A DNA stretch of 38,141 nucleotides from JBBQRS01 sp038214535 (GTDB lineage Bacteria > Chloroflexota > Anaerolineae > CG2-30-64-16), in the NCBI GenBank assembly GCA_038214535.1, contig JBBQRS010000042.1, positions 1 through 38,141 on the forward strand, in the 5' to 3' direction. Shown here in pieces: positions 15,312 through 24,050 of the stretch. Under the pieces are notes generated by a model. It made no database searches and was not told the origin of the DNA. It saw nothing but the letters and a program-made list of their open reading frames with translations. The translations under genes and the position numbers were made by a program. The stretch's first letter is position 1, and each line of letters opens with the position of its first letter.

Positions 15312-16310
15312 ATGAGTAACAAGACGATTACGGACATCGCGAAGGCCGCAGGCGTCGCGCCGTCCACCGTCTCGCGCGCGTTACAGGATCATCCCCGCAT
15401 CAGCCCGGAGCGACGCGAGGAAATCAAGTCGCTGGCGGCCAGCATGGGTTATCGGCCCAGCCGGGTCGCGCGCAGCCTCGTTACCGGCCGAACGTGTACG
15501 CTCGGCGTCGTCGTCACCGATGTCACCGATCCTTTCGTGGCAGAGGTCATGAGCGGCGCCGAAGCGACCAGCCGGGAGCTTGGATACACGCTCCTCTTCG
15601 CCATGTCGCACGGCGACCCGAACCTGGAGATCGAGACGCTGCTCTTGTTGCGCGATCGGCAGGTGGATGGGCTCATTCTCGTCTCGGGCCGAGCGCGCAC
15701 GCAATACGGCAATCTGCGGCTTGAAACACCGGGGGAATGGCCGCTGGTCTTGGTCAACAAACATGAGTCCGGCGAGGGCATTTACAGCGTGCGCATGGAC
15801 AATGAAGATGGCGCCGCCACGGCAGTGGCATACCTCCAATCTCTGGGGCATCGGCGGATTGCATTTATCGAAGGCCCGGGAAACGGCAAGAGCAGCCGGG
15901 AGCGGCTCGCCGGCTACAGGCTCGCGATGGCCGGCAGCGCAGATGAACGATGGGTCTTTGGCGGTGAAGGCAGGCCTGAAGACGGTGCGCAAGCCCTCCG
16001 GCGCATCATCGAGATGCCGGACGCGCCGACCGCCGTGCTGTGCTACAACGATCTCACGGCGTTGGGGCTATTGTCGGCGGCAGCGGCGCTTGGCCTGACA
16101 ATTCCGGCGAAGCTTTCCGTCGTCGGATTCGACGACATCCCCTTGAGCGCCTACAGCGTCCCGAGCCTCACCACCATGCGCCAACCGAAATCTGAGCTGG
16201 GCAGCGCAGCGGTCAGAATTTGCGTGGATGCACTTACGTCGGGAGTGGCAGAAAATCGCATTCTCAGAGGCGACCTCGTCGTCCGGGGGTCAACCGCGCC
16301 GCCCGGTTGA
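15312..16310 (+). CDS. LacI-family transcriptional regulator
   Basis: This 332-residue repressor has an N-terminal helix-turn-helix (ITDIAKAAGVAPSTVSRAL, about residues 5-23) and the hinge-helix region YRPSRVARSLVTG. The periplasmic-binding-protein-like effector domain includes LGVVVTDVTDPFVAEV, RIAFIEGP, AVLCYNDLTALG and SVVGFDDIPLSAY. The ligand is probably a sugar or nucleoside but is not identifiable. The start is ATG 15312, since homologues begin just before the HTH; an upstream ATG at 15252 lies inside the promoter. Two matching operators around its promoter predict autoregulation. Inositol-3-phosphate synthase follows 62 bp downstream and may share control. Confidence 0.92.
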   Translation: MSNKTITDIAKAAGVAPSTVSRALQDHPRISPERREEIKSLAASMGYRPSRVARSLVTGRTCTLGVVVTDVTDPFVAEVMSGAEATSRELGYTLLFAMSHGDPNLEIETLLLLRDRQVDGLILVSGRARTQYGNLRLETPGEWPLVLVNKHESGEGIYSVRMDNEDGAATAVAYLQSLGHRRIAFIEGPGNGKSSRERLAGYRLAMAGSADERWVFGGEGRPEDGAQALRRIIEMPDAPTAVLCYNDLTALGLLSAAAALGLTIPAKLSVVGFDDIPLSAYSVPSLTTMRQPKSELGSAAVRICVDALTSGVAENRILRGDLVVRGSTAPPG

Positions 16311-16372
16311 GTCCATTACTTTTGTATTCCAGATTGTTTCGTCAATACACATACCGTAAGGAGAATTTTCAA

Positions 16373-17500
16373 ATGAGTCAGAAGGTTCGCGTAGCTATCG
16401 CCGGCGTTGGCAACTGCTCCAGCAGCCTGGTGCAGGGCGTCCATTACTATCGTGATGTCAAACTGGAAGACACGGTTCCCGGCCTCATGCACGTTGACCT
16501 GGGCGGATACCATGTCAACGATATCGAATTCGTTGCTGCGTTCGATGTAGATTCCGAAAAGGTGGGGAAGGATCTGAGCGAGGCGATTTTCTCGGGTCAG
16601 AACAACACCTATAAGTTCTCGGGTGTGCCGTTCAAGGGCGTCACCGTGCAGCGCGGCCCCACGCTCGACGGTCTGGGCAAATACCTGCACCAGGTCATCA
16701 CCGAATCAGATGCCGAACCGGTTGATGTGGCGCAAGTCCTGCGCGACACGAATGCCGACGTGCTGATCAACTACCTGCCCGTGGGCAGCGAACAAGGCGC
16801 GCGTTTCTACGCCGAACAGGCCCTCGCGGCAAGTGTCGGCTTCGTCAACTGCATCCCGGTGTTCATCGCCAGCGATCCGGCCTACCGTGAGCGTTTTCGC
16901 GCCGCGGGCGTGCCGATCATCGGCGACGACATCAAGAGCCAGGTTGGCGCGACCATCACGCACCGCGTGCTGACCCGCCTGTTCGAGGATCGCGGCGTGC
17001 AGGTGGATCGCACCTATCAGTTGAACTTCGGCGGCAACACCGACTTCATGAACATGCTCGAGCGCGAACGTCTGGAGAGCAAGAAAATCTCGAAGACCAA
17101 CGCCGTCACGTCGCAGCTTGACGATGAGATCAGCCCGCGTAACATCCACGTCGGCCCCAGCGACTACGTGCCGTGGCTCGACGACCGCAAGTGGTGCTAC
17201 ATCCGCATGGAAGGCACGACCTTCGGCGATGTGCCGTTGAACATGGAGGTCAAGGTCGAGGTTTGGGACAGCCCCAACAGCGCCGGTGTGGTGATTGATG
17301 CGGTGCGTTGTATCAAGCTCGCGCGAGACCGCGGCATCGGCGGCGCCCTATTTGGGCCGTCCAGCTACTTCATGAAGAGCCCGCCCCAACAATACACGGA
17401 TGATATCGCCAAGGCCAAGACTCACGCCTTCATCAGCGGGTCAGACCACTTCGGGCAACCCGAAACAGTCGGAGAACCCGAAGCGGTTCCGGCGATCTAA
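16373..17500 (+). CDS. ino1: Inositol-3-phosphate synthase (actinobacterial type)
   Basis: This NAD-dependent enzyme converts glucose 6-phosphate to inositol 3-phosphate, the entry to inositol lipids and related compatible solutes. The 375-residue protein starts at ATG 16373 behind AAGGAG (16358-16363). It carries the Rossmann motif AIAGVGNCSSSLVQG and segments that match mycobacterial Ino1 closely, such as VQRGPTLDGLGKY, GDDIKSQVGATITHR, LNFGGNTDFMNMLERE, LDDRKWCYIR and WDSPNSAGVVIDA. No inositol-phosphate phosphatase or PIS gene is adjacent. It may be cotranscribed with the lacI-type gene. Confidence 0.95.
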   Translation: MSQKVRVAIAGVGNCSSSLVQGVHYYRDVKLEDTVPGLMHVDLGGYHVNDIEFVAAFDVDSEKVGKDLSEAIFSGQNNTYKFSGVPFKGVTVQRGPTLDGLGKYLHQVITESDAEPVDVAQVLRDTNADVLINYLPVGSEQGARFYAEQALAASVGFVNCIPVFIASDPAYRERFRAAGVPIIGDDIKSQVGATITHRVLTRLFEDRGVQVDRTYQLNFGGNTDFMNMLERERLESKKISKTNAVTSQLDDEISPRNIHVGPSDYVPWLDDRKWCYIRMEGTTFGDVPLNMEVKVEVWDSPNSAGVVIDAVRCIKLARDRGIGGALFGPSSYFMKSPPQQYTDDIAKAKTHAFISGSDHFGQPETVGEPEAVPAI

Positions 17501-17526
17501 GGAACTATCCGCACAGTGCGCGTCGC

Positions 17527-17597
17527 TCCCCTTCGTAGTGACGGCTTTAGCCGCTGTGGTGACACTACAACGGCTAAAGCCGTCACTACGAAGGGGA
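17527..17597. repeat. Palindromic intergenic repeat, 27-bp arms
   Basis: The arms 17527-17553 and 17571-17597 are perfect reverse complements around a 17-base loop that can itself pair partly. The core (TAGTGACGGCTTTAGCCG and its complement) looks like the dispersed palindromic repeats I remember from Chloroflexota and cyanobacterial genomes; that is recollection, not a search. It follows ino1 by 26 bases and could end transcription or stabilise the mRNA. Confidence 0.7.
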
Positions 17598-17603
17598 AGA
17601 CAG

Positions 17604-17644
17604 AACGGAGTAATCGGCATCTATGCGCAGCCGGTTACTCCGTT
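17604..17644. terminator. Terminator-like hairpin between convergent genes
   Basis: AACGGAGTAATCGG (17604-17617) pairs with CCGGTTACTCCGTT (17631-17644), with one G-U pair, and T's follow on the + strand. The right arm includes the stop codon of the minus-strand gene. It lies where ino1 and that gene converge. Confidence 0.55.
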
Positions 17645-18060
17645 TTCTGCATCAAGTGCAACAGCGCCGCGGCATAGACCTCATCCGCCTGCGCGGCGAC
17701 AAACGCCAACCGTTCGCCTTCTGCCTCAAACCGGCAGGTAAATTGCTGATCCGCGTAAAGCAAATCGTAGACGTGCGCGTTCTTCGCCGCCAGCCGGTCA
17801 GCCACCATCTCGCGCAACTGCTCTTCCGCAGGCAGCCACACTGTATCTCCCAGCCAGATGAAATCCAGCGCCCACTCCGGGGTGCCGTGAAACGTCACTA
17901 CCGGAAGACCCTGATAGCGCTCGATCATAGTCGCCATGTCATTGATGACAAACGGCCGATTTTCGAAGACGGTTTCCGGCACGGTAAACCGGTCGCCATC
18001 TTGTGGCAGCCATTCCAGACCGGCCGCCTTCAATGCCCGTGCAGTCTCTATACTCAACAT
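17635..18060 (-). CDS. Conserved hypothetical protein
   Basis: This 141-residue soluble acidic protein has no signal, membrane segment or catalytic motif that I recognise. Segments such as PQDGDRFTVPE, TPEWALDFIWLGDTVWLPAEEQLREMV and ADEVYAAALLHLM remind me of a short family often labelled 'pilus assembly protein CpaE' in databases. Nothing here supports a pilus role. The frame opens at TTG 18066, but GGGAG (18071-18067) is best spaced for ATG 18060. It has a near-consensus promoter of its own. Confidence 0.75.
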   Translation of the reverse strand: MLSIETARALKAAGLEWLPQDGDRFTVPETVFENRPFVINDMATMIERYQGLPVVTFHGTPEWALDFIWLGDTVWLPAEEQLREMVADRLAAKNAHVYDLLYADQQFTCRFEAEGERLAFVAAQADEVYAAALLHLMQKTE

Positions 18061-18125
18061 ATCCAACTCCCAGGCCGCGGATTGGAAATACGGCCCATTC
18101 CGCTGTATGATTGGTGCCTGTCGGG

Positions 18126-18154
18126 AGTATAGCCGCGCGCCGACGCGGTGTCAA
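18126..18154 (-). promoter_or_regulatory. Promoter of the hypothetical gene at 17635-18060
   Basis: On the minus strand TTGACA (18154-18149) and TATACT (18131-18126) are 17 bp apart. In the rest of the 257-base gap before ctaB, I see only weak promoter-like bases (CATACT at 18223-18228) and a short run of GAAGT direct repeats before the ctaB start. Confidence 0.7.
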
Positions 18155-18317
18155 CCGTTCACTTTCTCACAGATTGGCCTTCGACAAGAAGCTAGACTCC
18201 AGACAAACCGCCCTGTTGGGTGCATACTGGTACTCTATCAAGACCGGATGTCGGTATCCATTCAGGATTTAGAGCCGCCGGGTCATCGAAGCGAAGTGAA
18301 GTGAAGTAAGGAAAGCA

Positions 18318-19229
18318 ATGGTTCAGAAAAACGAAGAGTTGGGTCTGCCCCGCAGCCTGAATATGGCAGACTTCATGGTGTTGTTCAAAGTACGCATCGT
18401 GTTCTTGTTGCTGCTTTCGGCGCTGGGCGGCGCGTTCGTCGCTTCTCAGGGCGCGCCAGGGGTTGGCCCGCTGATCTTGTTAGCAATTACCGGTTCGTTG
18501 TCGGCGATGGGATCATCCGCCATTAACGAATATATCGAACGCGAACGCGACGCCCAGATGCTGCGGACGAAGAAGCGCCCCCTGGCAAGCGGTGCGATTC
18601 GTCAACCGCAAGTCGTGCTGGCCGTCGCCGCAGGGATGATTCTCCTTGCCGTCGGCATTGCGTTCATCTTCAACCCCATACTCGCGTTCTTTCTCGCGCT
18701 TGGCGCGCTGATCTATGTCCTGATCTACACGATCTGGCTCAAACCGCGCACGTCGTTGAACATCGTGATCGGCGGCGCGGCGGGCAGTTGCGCCGTGCTC
18801 AGCGGCAGCGCCGCAGTCGGCCACTGGAATGACCCCGGCGCGATCCTGTTGGCGTTGTTGTTGTTCTTCTGGACGCCGATCCATTTCTGGGCGCTCGCCA
18901 TTGTCTACCGGGAGGATTACGCCCGCGCCGGTGTGCCGATGCTGCCGGTGACGACCACGCCGAAAATCGCGGCGTTTTGGGGCCTTCTGCACGGCCTGGC
19001 GACCGGCGCATGCGCGCTCTTGCTGGCGACTCGTCCGGGGCTTGGCCCAATTTACCTGATTCCCGTCGCCATCGCCACGGCCTTGCTCATTCTTCAGGGG
19101 ATTCAGTTGGTCATTCAATCCACCTCGCGCCGAGCCTGGCGGCTCTTCCATACATCGAACATCTTTCTCGCCGTCGTGCTCAGTTTCGTCGTCATCAGCG
19201 CCTCGCTCACCGCGTTGTTAGGAGGATAA
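18318..19229 (+). CDS. ctaB: Protoheme IX farnesyltransferase (heme O synthase)
   Basis: This integral membrane UbiA-family prenyltransferase adds farnesyl to protoheme to make heme O for terminal oxidases. The 303-residue protein has about nine membrane helices. It shows the two family loops NEYIERERDAQMLRTKKRPLASG (positions about 74-96) and FWTPIHFWALA..REDYARAGVPMLPV. YTIWLKPRTSLNIVIGGAAG lies between them. AAGGA (18308-18312) precedes the ATG. No cytochrome oxidase genes are present in the window. A glycosyltransferase starts 5 bases after the stop and may share the transcript. Confidence 0.95.
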   Translation: MVQKNEELGLPRSLNMADFMVLFKVRIVFLLLLSALGGAFVASQGAPGVGPLILLAITGSLSAMGSSAINEYIERERDAQMLRTKKRPLASGAIRQPQVVLAVAAGMILLAVGIAFIFNPILAFFLALGALIYVLIYTIWLKPRTSLNIVIGGAAGSCAVLSGSAAVGHWNDPGAILLALLLFFWTPIHFWALAIVYREDYARAGVPMLPVTTTPKIAAFWGLLHGLATGACALLLATRPGLGPIYLIPVAIATALLILQGIQLVIQSTSRRAWRLFHTSNIFLAVVLSFVVISASLTALLGG

Positions 19230-19234
19230 GCCCC

Positions 19235-21013
19235 ATGTCCGCGCCATCACCGATGCTGGTCGTCCATTCCACGCACGAAGCAGGGCTGAAGCTTGGCGGC
19301 ATCGGGGCCGTCCTCGATGGCCTGCTCAGCGCCCCCGCTTACACCGAAGCCGTAGATCGCACCATCGTCGCCGGGCCGATCAACACCTGGAATGCGCTGG
19401 AGATGCAGCGTCTGACCGCCCCTTCGAACCACTTGCGTATCATCTATTCCTCGATTCATGGGGTAGACGAAGCGCCCGCTGAACTTTCGGCAGCCTTGCG
19501 CGCCATCGAAGAGACGATGCAGGTGCAGTTTCTCTACGGTCTGCGCAGCTTTGCAGGCGTGGAACACGAGGTGTTACTGGTAGACGCAGGCGGCATCGCT
19601 GGCGAGATCATCAACGGGTATAAATACTTCCTGTGGCAGCGTTGGGGCCTGCCGTCGGCGCAACACGAGTCCACCTGGGAATACAGCTTCTATCTGAACG
19701 CGGGCGAACCACTTTTCGCTGCCATCGAGGCCATCACCGGCGACATGCCGGCGGATACCCGCCGTTTCATCATCGCGCACGAGTGGTTGGGATTGCCTCT
19801 CGCCTTCAGCGCCCTTTTGCGCGACCCGGACCGTTACAAGACGATATTTTACGCGCACGAAGTCGCCACCGCGCGCCAGCTCGTCGAGTCCAACGAGGGG
19901 CATGATACGCGCTTCTATAATGCGATGCGTCTGGGGCTGGAGCAGGGTTACACCCTGGATCAGGTCTTCGGCGACCAATCCTGGTTTTACAAGCACAGCA
20001 TGTTGCAACGCGCCGGCGTCTGTCACCGGCTCTTTGCGGTGGGCGACCTGGTGCGCGATGAGCTGAGATTCCTGGGCGGCGTGTTCCGCGACAAGCCGAT
20101 TGATCTGGTTTACAACGGTATCCCGGCGTCACCCGTGACGCTGGAGCAGAAACTGCACAGCCGAGGCCTGCTTCTAGACTACGCGCAAAACCTGTTAGGC
20201 TATCGTCCCGACTACGTTTTTACGCACGTCTCGCGCATGGTCATCAGCAAAGCGTTCTGGCGCGACTTGCGCGTGCTCGAGCACCTGGAATGGACCCTTG
20301 CCGCGCAAGGCAAACGCGCCGTACACTTCATTGTCTCAACCGCCGCGCCCACCGGACGCAGCCCGGCAGATATTTACCAATGGGAGGCGGAATATGGCTG
20401 GCCGGTCGCTCATCGCGCGGACAACGGCGACCTGCTAGACGCCGAGACGCCGTTCTACTTCAACCAGATCGAGCCATTCCAGTGGGGGCGTCAGGCAACG
20501 CGCGTGATCCTGGTCAATCAATTCGGCTGGGATCGCGAGCGCTGCGGCTGGCGGATGCCCGAAGAGATGGGCTTCACCGATCTGCGCATCGGCTCCGACG
20601 TTGAATTCGGGCAATCCATCTATGAGCCGTTTGGCATCGCGCAGCTCGAGCCGCTCCGGGCGGGGACGTTATGTGTCCTCTCGAGCGTTTGCGGCAGCCT
20701 GGGGTTCGTCGGTTCTGCGGGGGGCGAGGCCGGCGCGGTAACCATCTCCGTGGGTGACTACGTATACATTCCACCGGAGTGGTCACTGGTCAGCCCGTGG
20801 GACGCCTTGCGGATTGACCGTTCGGTACGTGAAGGCCTTGAATTCAGAAACAGCTTACAGGTGGCCCAGGGCATCGCCGGTTCACTGCCTCAGAACGACG
20901 AAGATCGGGCAGCGCTCCTTACCGAAGGCGCGCGTGTTGCATCCGGCATGAGCTGGAATGTCGTCGCCCGCGACTTCCTCCTCCCCGCCCTGGATCGCGC
21001 CAGGTCTGAGTAA
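19235..21013 (+). CDS. Glycogen/starch synthase-like glycosyltransferase (GT-B)
   Basis: This 592-residue cytosolic GT-B enzyme resembles the glycogen synthase group (GT5/GT4). Near the N-terminus STHEAGLKLGGIGAVLDGL holds the KxGG nucleotide-sugar loop. The C-terminal domain has YNGIP and the E-x7-E motif in YEPFGIAQLEPLRAG. Residues about 30-250 are divergent, so the donor and acceptor are uncertain; it is longer than bacterial GlgA (about 480). AGGAGG (19220-19225) fixes ATG 19235. The frame is open to 18977 inside ctaB, and that extension is a shadow. glgB lies 13 kb downstream, so a role in alpha-glucan metabolism is possible. Confidence 0.8.
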   Translation: MSAPSPMLVVHSTHEAGLKLGGIGAVLDGLLSAPAYTEAVDRTIVAGPINTWNALEMQRLTAPSNHLRIIYSSIHGVDEAPAELSAALRAIEETMQVQFLYGLRSFAGVEHEVLLVDAGGIAGEIINGYKYFLWQRWGLPSAQHESTWEYSFYLNAGEPLFAAIEAITGDMPADTRRFIIAHEWLGLPLAFSALLRDPDRYKTIFYAHEVATARQLVESNEGHDTRFYNAMRLGLEQGYTLDQVFGDQSWFYKHSMLQRAGVCHRLFAVGDLVRDELRFLGGVFRDKPIDLVYNGIPASPVTLEQKLHSRGLLLDYAQNLLGYRPDYVFTHVSRMVISKAFWRDLRVLEHLEWTLAAQGKRAVHFIVSTAAPTGRSPADIYQWEAEYGWPVAHRADNGDLLDAETPFYFNQIEPFQWGRQATRVILVNQFGWDRERCGWRMPEEMGFTDLRIGSDVEFGQSIYEPFGIAQLEPLRAGTLCVLSSVCGSLGFVGSAGGEAGAVTISVGDYVYIPPEWSLVSPWDALRIDRSVREGLEFRNSLQVAQGIAGSLPQNDEDRAALLTEGARVASGMSWNVVARDFLLPALDRARSE

Positions 21014-21098
21014 TGTAGTACAGTCCCATGTGGACGTCACACGCACAACGCCCACAAGGGGCTATACTACGGATAAGCCATCAGCTATCAGCCACCTG

Positions 21099-21863
21099 CT
21101 ATCGGTTCATCGCGTAGATCAACCGCAGTCCTTCCAGCGTCAGCCACGGATCCACGTGCTGAATGACGTCTGTCTCGCGCGCAACCGTCTCGGCCAGCCC
21201 ACCGGTCGCGATCACCTTCATGTCGTCCCCCAGTTCCTGCTTGAACCGCGCCACCAACCCCTCGACCAGCGCTACATAACCTAGGAAAATGCCCGATTGC
21301 ATTGCCATCGAGGTATTGGTCCCGATCACTTTGGCCGGCGGCGCGATCTCAACCCGGTAAAGCCTGGACGCGCGCGAGAAGAGCGCGTCCGCCGCAATGC
21401 CGATGCCGGGTGAGATGGCCCCGCCTAGATAATCGCCTTCACGCGAGATCGCGTCGAAAGTCGTCGCCGTGCCGAAGTCCACGACGCACGCCGGGCCGCC
21501 ATAACGGACCTGCACCGCCGCGCAATCCACGATCCGGTCGGCCCCGACCTCGCGCGGATTCTCGTAGCGAATCCGCACCCCCGTCTTGACGCCCGCATCC
21601 ACTACCAGCGGATCCTGGCCCAGATCGCGTTGGCTCACCTGCCGGAACACATTGGTCAGCGCCGGCACTACACTCGCCATCGCAACGCCTGTCACATCCG
21701 CCGGTTGAACTCCACGATGTGCGAAAAGCTGCGTCATCAGGATGCCATATTCATCCGGCATCCGATCATGCACCGTCGCAATGCGCCACGTCTCGATCAG
21801 TTCCTCGCCGTTAAATAGCCCGAACGTGATGTTGGTGTTACCGATATCAATTGCTAATAACAT
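21099..21863 (-). CDS. coaX: Type III pantothenate kinase
   Basis: This enzyme phosphorylates pantothenate, the first step from vitamin B5 to CoA. The 254-residue protein of the ASKHA fold shows AIDIGNTNITFGLF (phosphate 1), PREVGADRIVDCAA, VVDFGTATTFDAI (phosphate 2) and YLGGAISPGIGI. It requires a monovalent cation and is not feedback-inhibited by CoA in known members. It is the last gene of the pan operon, 18 bases after panD, with GGAGG six bases before the ATG. It converges with the glycosyltransferase gene. Confidence 0.95.
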   Translation of the reverse strand: MLLAIDIGNTNITFGLFNGEELIETWRIATVHDRMPDEYGILMTQLFAHRGVQPADVTGVAMASVVPALTNVFRQVSQRDLGQDPLVVDAGVKTGVRIRYENPREVGADRIVDCAAVQVRYGGPACVVDFGTATTFDAISREGDYLGGAISPGIGIAADALFSRASRLYRVEIAPPAKVIGTNTSMAMQSGIFLGYVALVEGLVARFKQELGDDMKVIATGGLAETVARETDVIQHVDPWLTLEGLRLIYAMNR

Positions 21864-21881
21864 GCCGATCCTCCCCGGAAT

Positions 21882-22268
21882 TCAACGGCAGATCGTGCCC
21901 GGCTCCTCGGAGCGGCGCACCTCAACGATACGGTTCGTTTCATCCATGATGAGCACCACGGGCAGCCACTCTGCCGGGACCGGCTCTTCGACAAGCGCAA
22001 AAGCCATGATGATCAACAGATCGCCGATCTCGGCGGCGCGCGCCGATGCGCCGTTCAACTCGATTGCGCCGGAACCCGCCTCCCCCACAAGCACATAGGT
22101 TTCGAATCGCTGACCGTTATTCACGTTCACGATCAGAACCTTCTCATAAGGGCGAATACCCGACGCCTCCAACAAAGTCGCGTCAATCGTGATCGAACCC
22201 ACGTAATGCAGATGGGTCGCCGTCACGGCGGCCCGATGAATCTTGGCGAGCAGCATCGTGCGCAACAT
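21882..22268 (-). CDS. panD: Aspartate 1-decarboxylase
   Basis: This pyruvoyl enzyme makes beta-alanine from aspartate. The 128-residue proenzyme is cleaved between Gly24 and Ser25 in HYVGSITID, the same numbering as E. coli when ATG 22268 is used. The motifs RTMLLAKIHRA at the N-terminus and GDLLIIMAFA towards the end fit the family. AAGGAG (22280-22275) lies six bases before ATG and inside the 3' end of panC. TTG 22274 directly after it is too close to serve as start. Two bases separate it from the panC stop. Confidence 0.95.
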   Translation of the reverse strand: MLRTMLLAKIHRAAVTATHLHYVGSITIDATLLEASGIRPYEKVLIVNVNNGQRFETYVLVGEAGSGAIELNGASARAAEIGDLLIIMAFALVEEPVPAEWLPVVLIMDETNRIVEVRRSEEPGTICR

Positions 22269-22270
22269 GC

Positions 22271-23110
22271 TCAACTCCTTTCCAGCAACAGATTATCTAT
22301 CAGTCGCGCTCTCCCAATCCGTGCGGCAAGTGAAAGTAAGACGCGGTTTGCCGGGCCGTCAATTTCTTCCAGCGTATCGGGGTCGGCCGCGTTGATGTAT
22401 TCGACGGCTAGTTCGGGTTCTTGCTCCAAGATAGACGTAATGACTACGCGAAGTTTATCCTCGTTTCTTTCTCCCCCGCGCCAGGCTGCCTCTGCTGCCT
22501 GCAAAGACCGGTAAAGCGCCGGCGCGGCGCGGCGTTGTTCGGGCGTCAGATAAACATTGCGCGACGACATTGCCAATCCATCCGGCTCTCGCAACGTGGG
22601 GCAAACCACAACCTTCACAGGGAAGTTCAGATCACGCGTCATTTGCCGAATGACCACAACTTGCTGGGCGTCTTTCTGCCCAAAGTAGGCGCGGTCAGGC
22701 TGAATCACATTGAACAGTTTGGCGACAACCGTGGCGACCCCGCGAAAATGCGTGGGGCGCGCCGCGCCTTCGAGGCGCTTTGTCACAGCTTCCACTTCAA
22801 TATAGGTCTGGTACCTCGGAGGATATAACTCCTGCACGGTCGGCGTCCAGACCAGATCAACGCCCGCGGCATCGAGCACTGACAGATCGTGTTCCAGATC
22901 ACGGGGGTAGCTCGCCAGGTCTTCGCTCGGCCCAAACTGGGTTGGGTTGACAAAGATGGAGACGGCAACATGGTCATTCTCCTGTCGCGCTCGCTTCACG
23001 AGGCTCAAATGCCCCTGATGGAGATACCCCATCGTCGGGACCAGGCCCCACGAACCATGCCCGACCCTTCGCTCTTGTCGCACATCCGAAATCGTTGTGA
23101 CAACGCGCAT
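22271..23110 (-). CDS. panC: Pantothenate synthetase
   Basis: This ATP-dependent ligase joins pantoate and beta-alanine. The 279-residue protein has VPTMGYLHQGHLSLV (His31, His34, the HxGH nucleotide motif), FVNPTQFGPSED, THFRGVATVVAKLFN, YFGQKDAQQ and the KMSKS-like AMSSRNVYL. GGAGG (23120-23116) lies five bases before ATG 23110. It follows panE by 34 bases and almost touches panD. Confidence 0.96.
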   Translation of the reverse strand: MRVVTTISDVRQERRVGHGSWGLVPTMGYLHQGHLSLVKRARQENDHVAVSIFVNPTQFGPSEDLASYPRDLEHDLSVLDAAGVDLVWTPTVQELYPPRYQTYIEVEAVTKRLEGAARPTHFRGVATVVAKLFNVIQPDRAYFGQKDAQQVVVIRQMTRDLNFPVKVVVCPTLREPDGLAMSSRNVYLTPEQRRAAPALYRSLQAAEAAWRGGERNEDKLRVVITSILEQEPELAVEYINAADPDTLEEIDGPANRVLLSLAARIGRARLIDNLLLERS

Positions 23111-23144
23111 ATCGTCCTCCGTAACAGCAGACTTGCTCGCGGCG

Positions 23145-24050
23145 TCAGGCTGCGGCGCGCATCAGTTCCCAGATAACCCGGTTGTAAGGCGTCGGTACAC
23201 CCAGACGACACCCTTCATCCACAATAACCCCATTGATGCTGTCAACTTCAGTGGGCCGGTCGCGCTCCATATCCTGCAACATCGAAGAATGGTTGAGCGC
23301 GCTGACCTCGCAAATGGCGGCGACGGCCGCAATCGGATCATCGAACGACAGTTTTAAGCCTTTCGCAACAGCAACACCGTACGCTTCATGCGCCAGATGG
23401 GCCACAAGCCCACGTCGTTCAGCCGTCGCGAAGAGTTCGCCGTTAGCCACGCGCCACAAGGCCGTCAGCGGATTGATCGCCGCATTAATGATCGCCTTTT
23501 CCCACATGCGTTCTTGGATATCGGGCACAACAGATGCGCACAGCCCTGCCTCCGTCAGCAGTTCGGCGGTCATCTTTGCCCGCTCGCGATTCACGGCCTT
23601 CTCACCAATGTAACTGGTCAGCGACACGATGAACCGGGCCTCGCCGGGGCCGAGATTGGTTCCGCCAACGTAGTTAACCCCCGCGACCGTTCGCGCATCT
23701 CCAACGGCGCGCGCCAGCTTTGCTTCGTTATCCAGACCATTCTGCAACGATACCCCCAGCCCATCCTCTTTGAGTACATCTCCGGCCCACGTGGCTGCCC
23801 GTCCGGTTTGATGGCTCTTGACGAGGAGCAGGGCAATATCGCATGGCGGCGCGCCTTTGGGCGAAGCGGTCGCGCCCGCGACCCGCACATTGTGAACAGT
23901 CTCATCGTTCTCGTGGATACGGATACCGCGTTCGCCAATGGCAACGATCGCTTCACGCCAGGTTCCCAAAACCCACACTTCGGCCAATGCTGCCAGTCGC
24001 GCGGCAAACACACAACCCAACGCGCCCGTGCCCAGGACGGCGACTCGCAT
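23145..24050 (-). CDS. panE: 2-dehydropantoate 2-reductase
   Basis: This NADPH-dependent enzyme reduces ketopantoate to pantoate. The 301-residue protein has the Rossmann start VAVLGTGALGCVFAARL, LLLVKSHQT, LQNGLDNEAKL, the catalytic Lys in RMWEKAIINAAINPLTAL, and SSMLQDMERDRPTEVDSING. Start ATG 24050 overlaps the panB stop by one base (TGATG). A GTG six codons upstream would lie inside panB and has no support. Confidence 0.94.
   Translation of the reverse strand: MRVAVLGTGALGCVFAARLAALAEVWVLGTWREAIVAIGERGIRIHENDETVHNVRVAGATASPKGAPPCDIALLLVKSHQTGRAATWAGDVLKEDGLGVSLQNGLDNEAKLARAVGDARTVAGVNYVGGTNLGPGEARFIVSLTSYIGEKAVNRERAKMTAELLTEAGLCASVVPDIQERMWEKAIINAAINPLTALWRVANGELFATAERRGLVAHLAHEAYGVAVAKGLKLSFDDPIAAVAAICEVSALNHSSMLQDMERDRPTEVDSINGVIVDEGCRLGVPTPYNRVIWELMRAAA

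Noticed and set aside
18977..19234. N-terminal extension of the glycosyltransferase inside ctaB
   Set aside because: It is a shadow frame of ctaB. AGGAGG at 19220-19225 sets the start at 19235.
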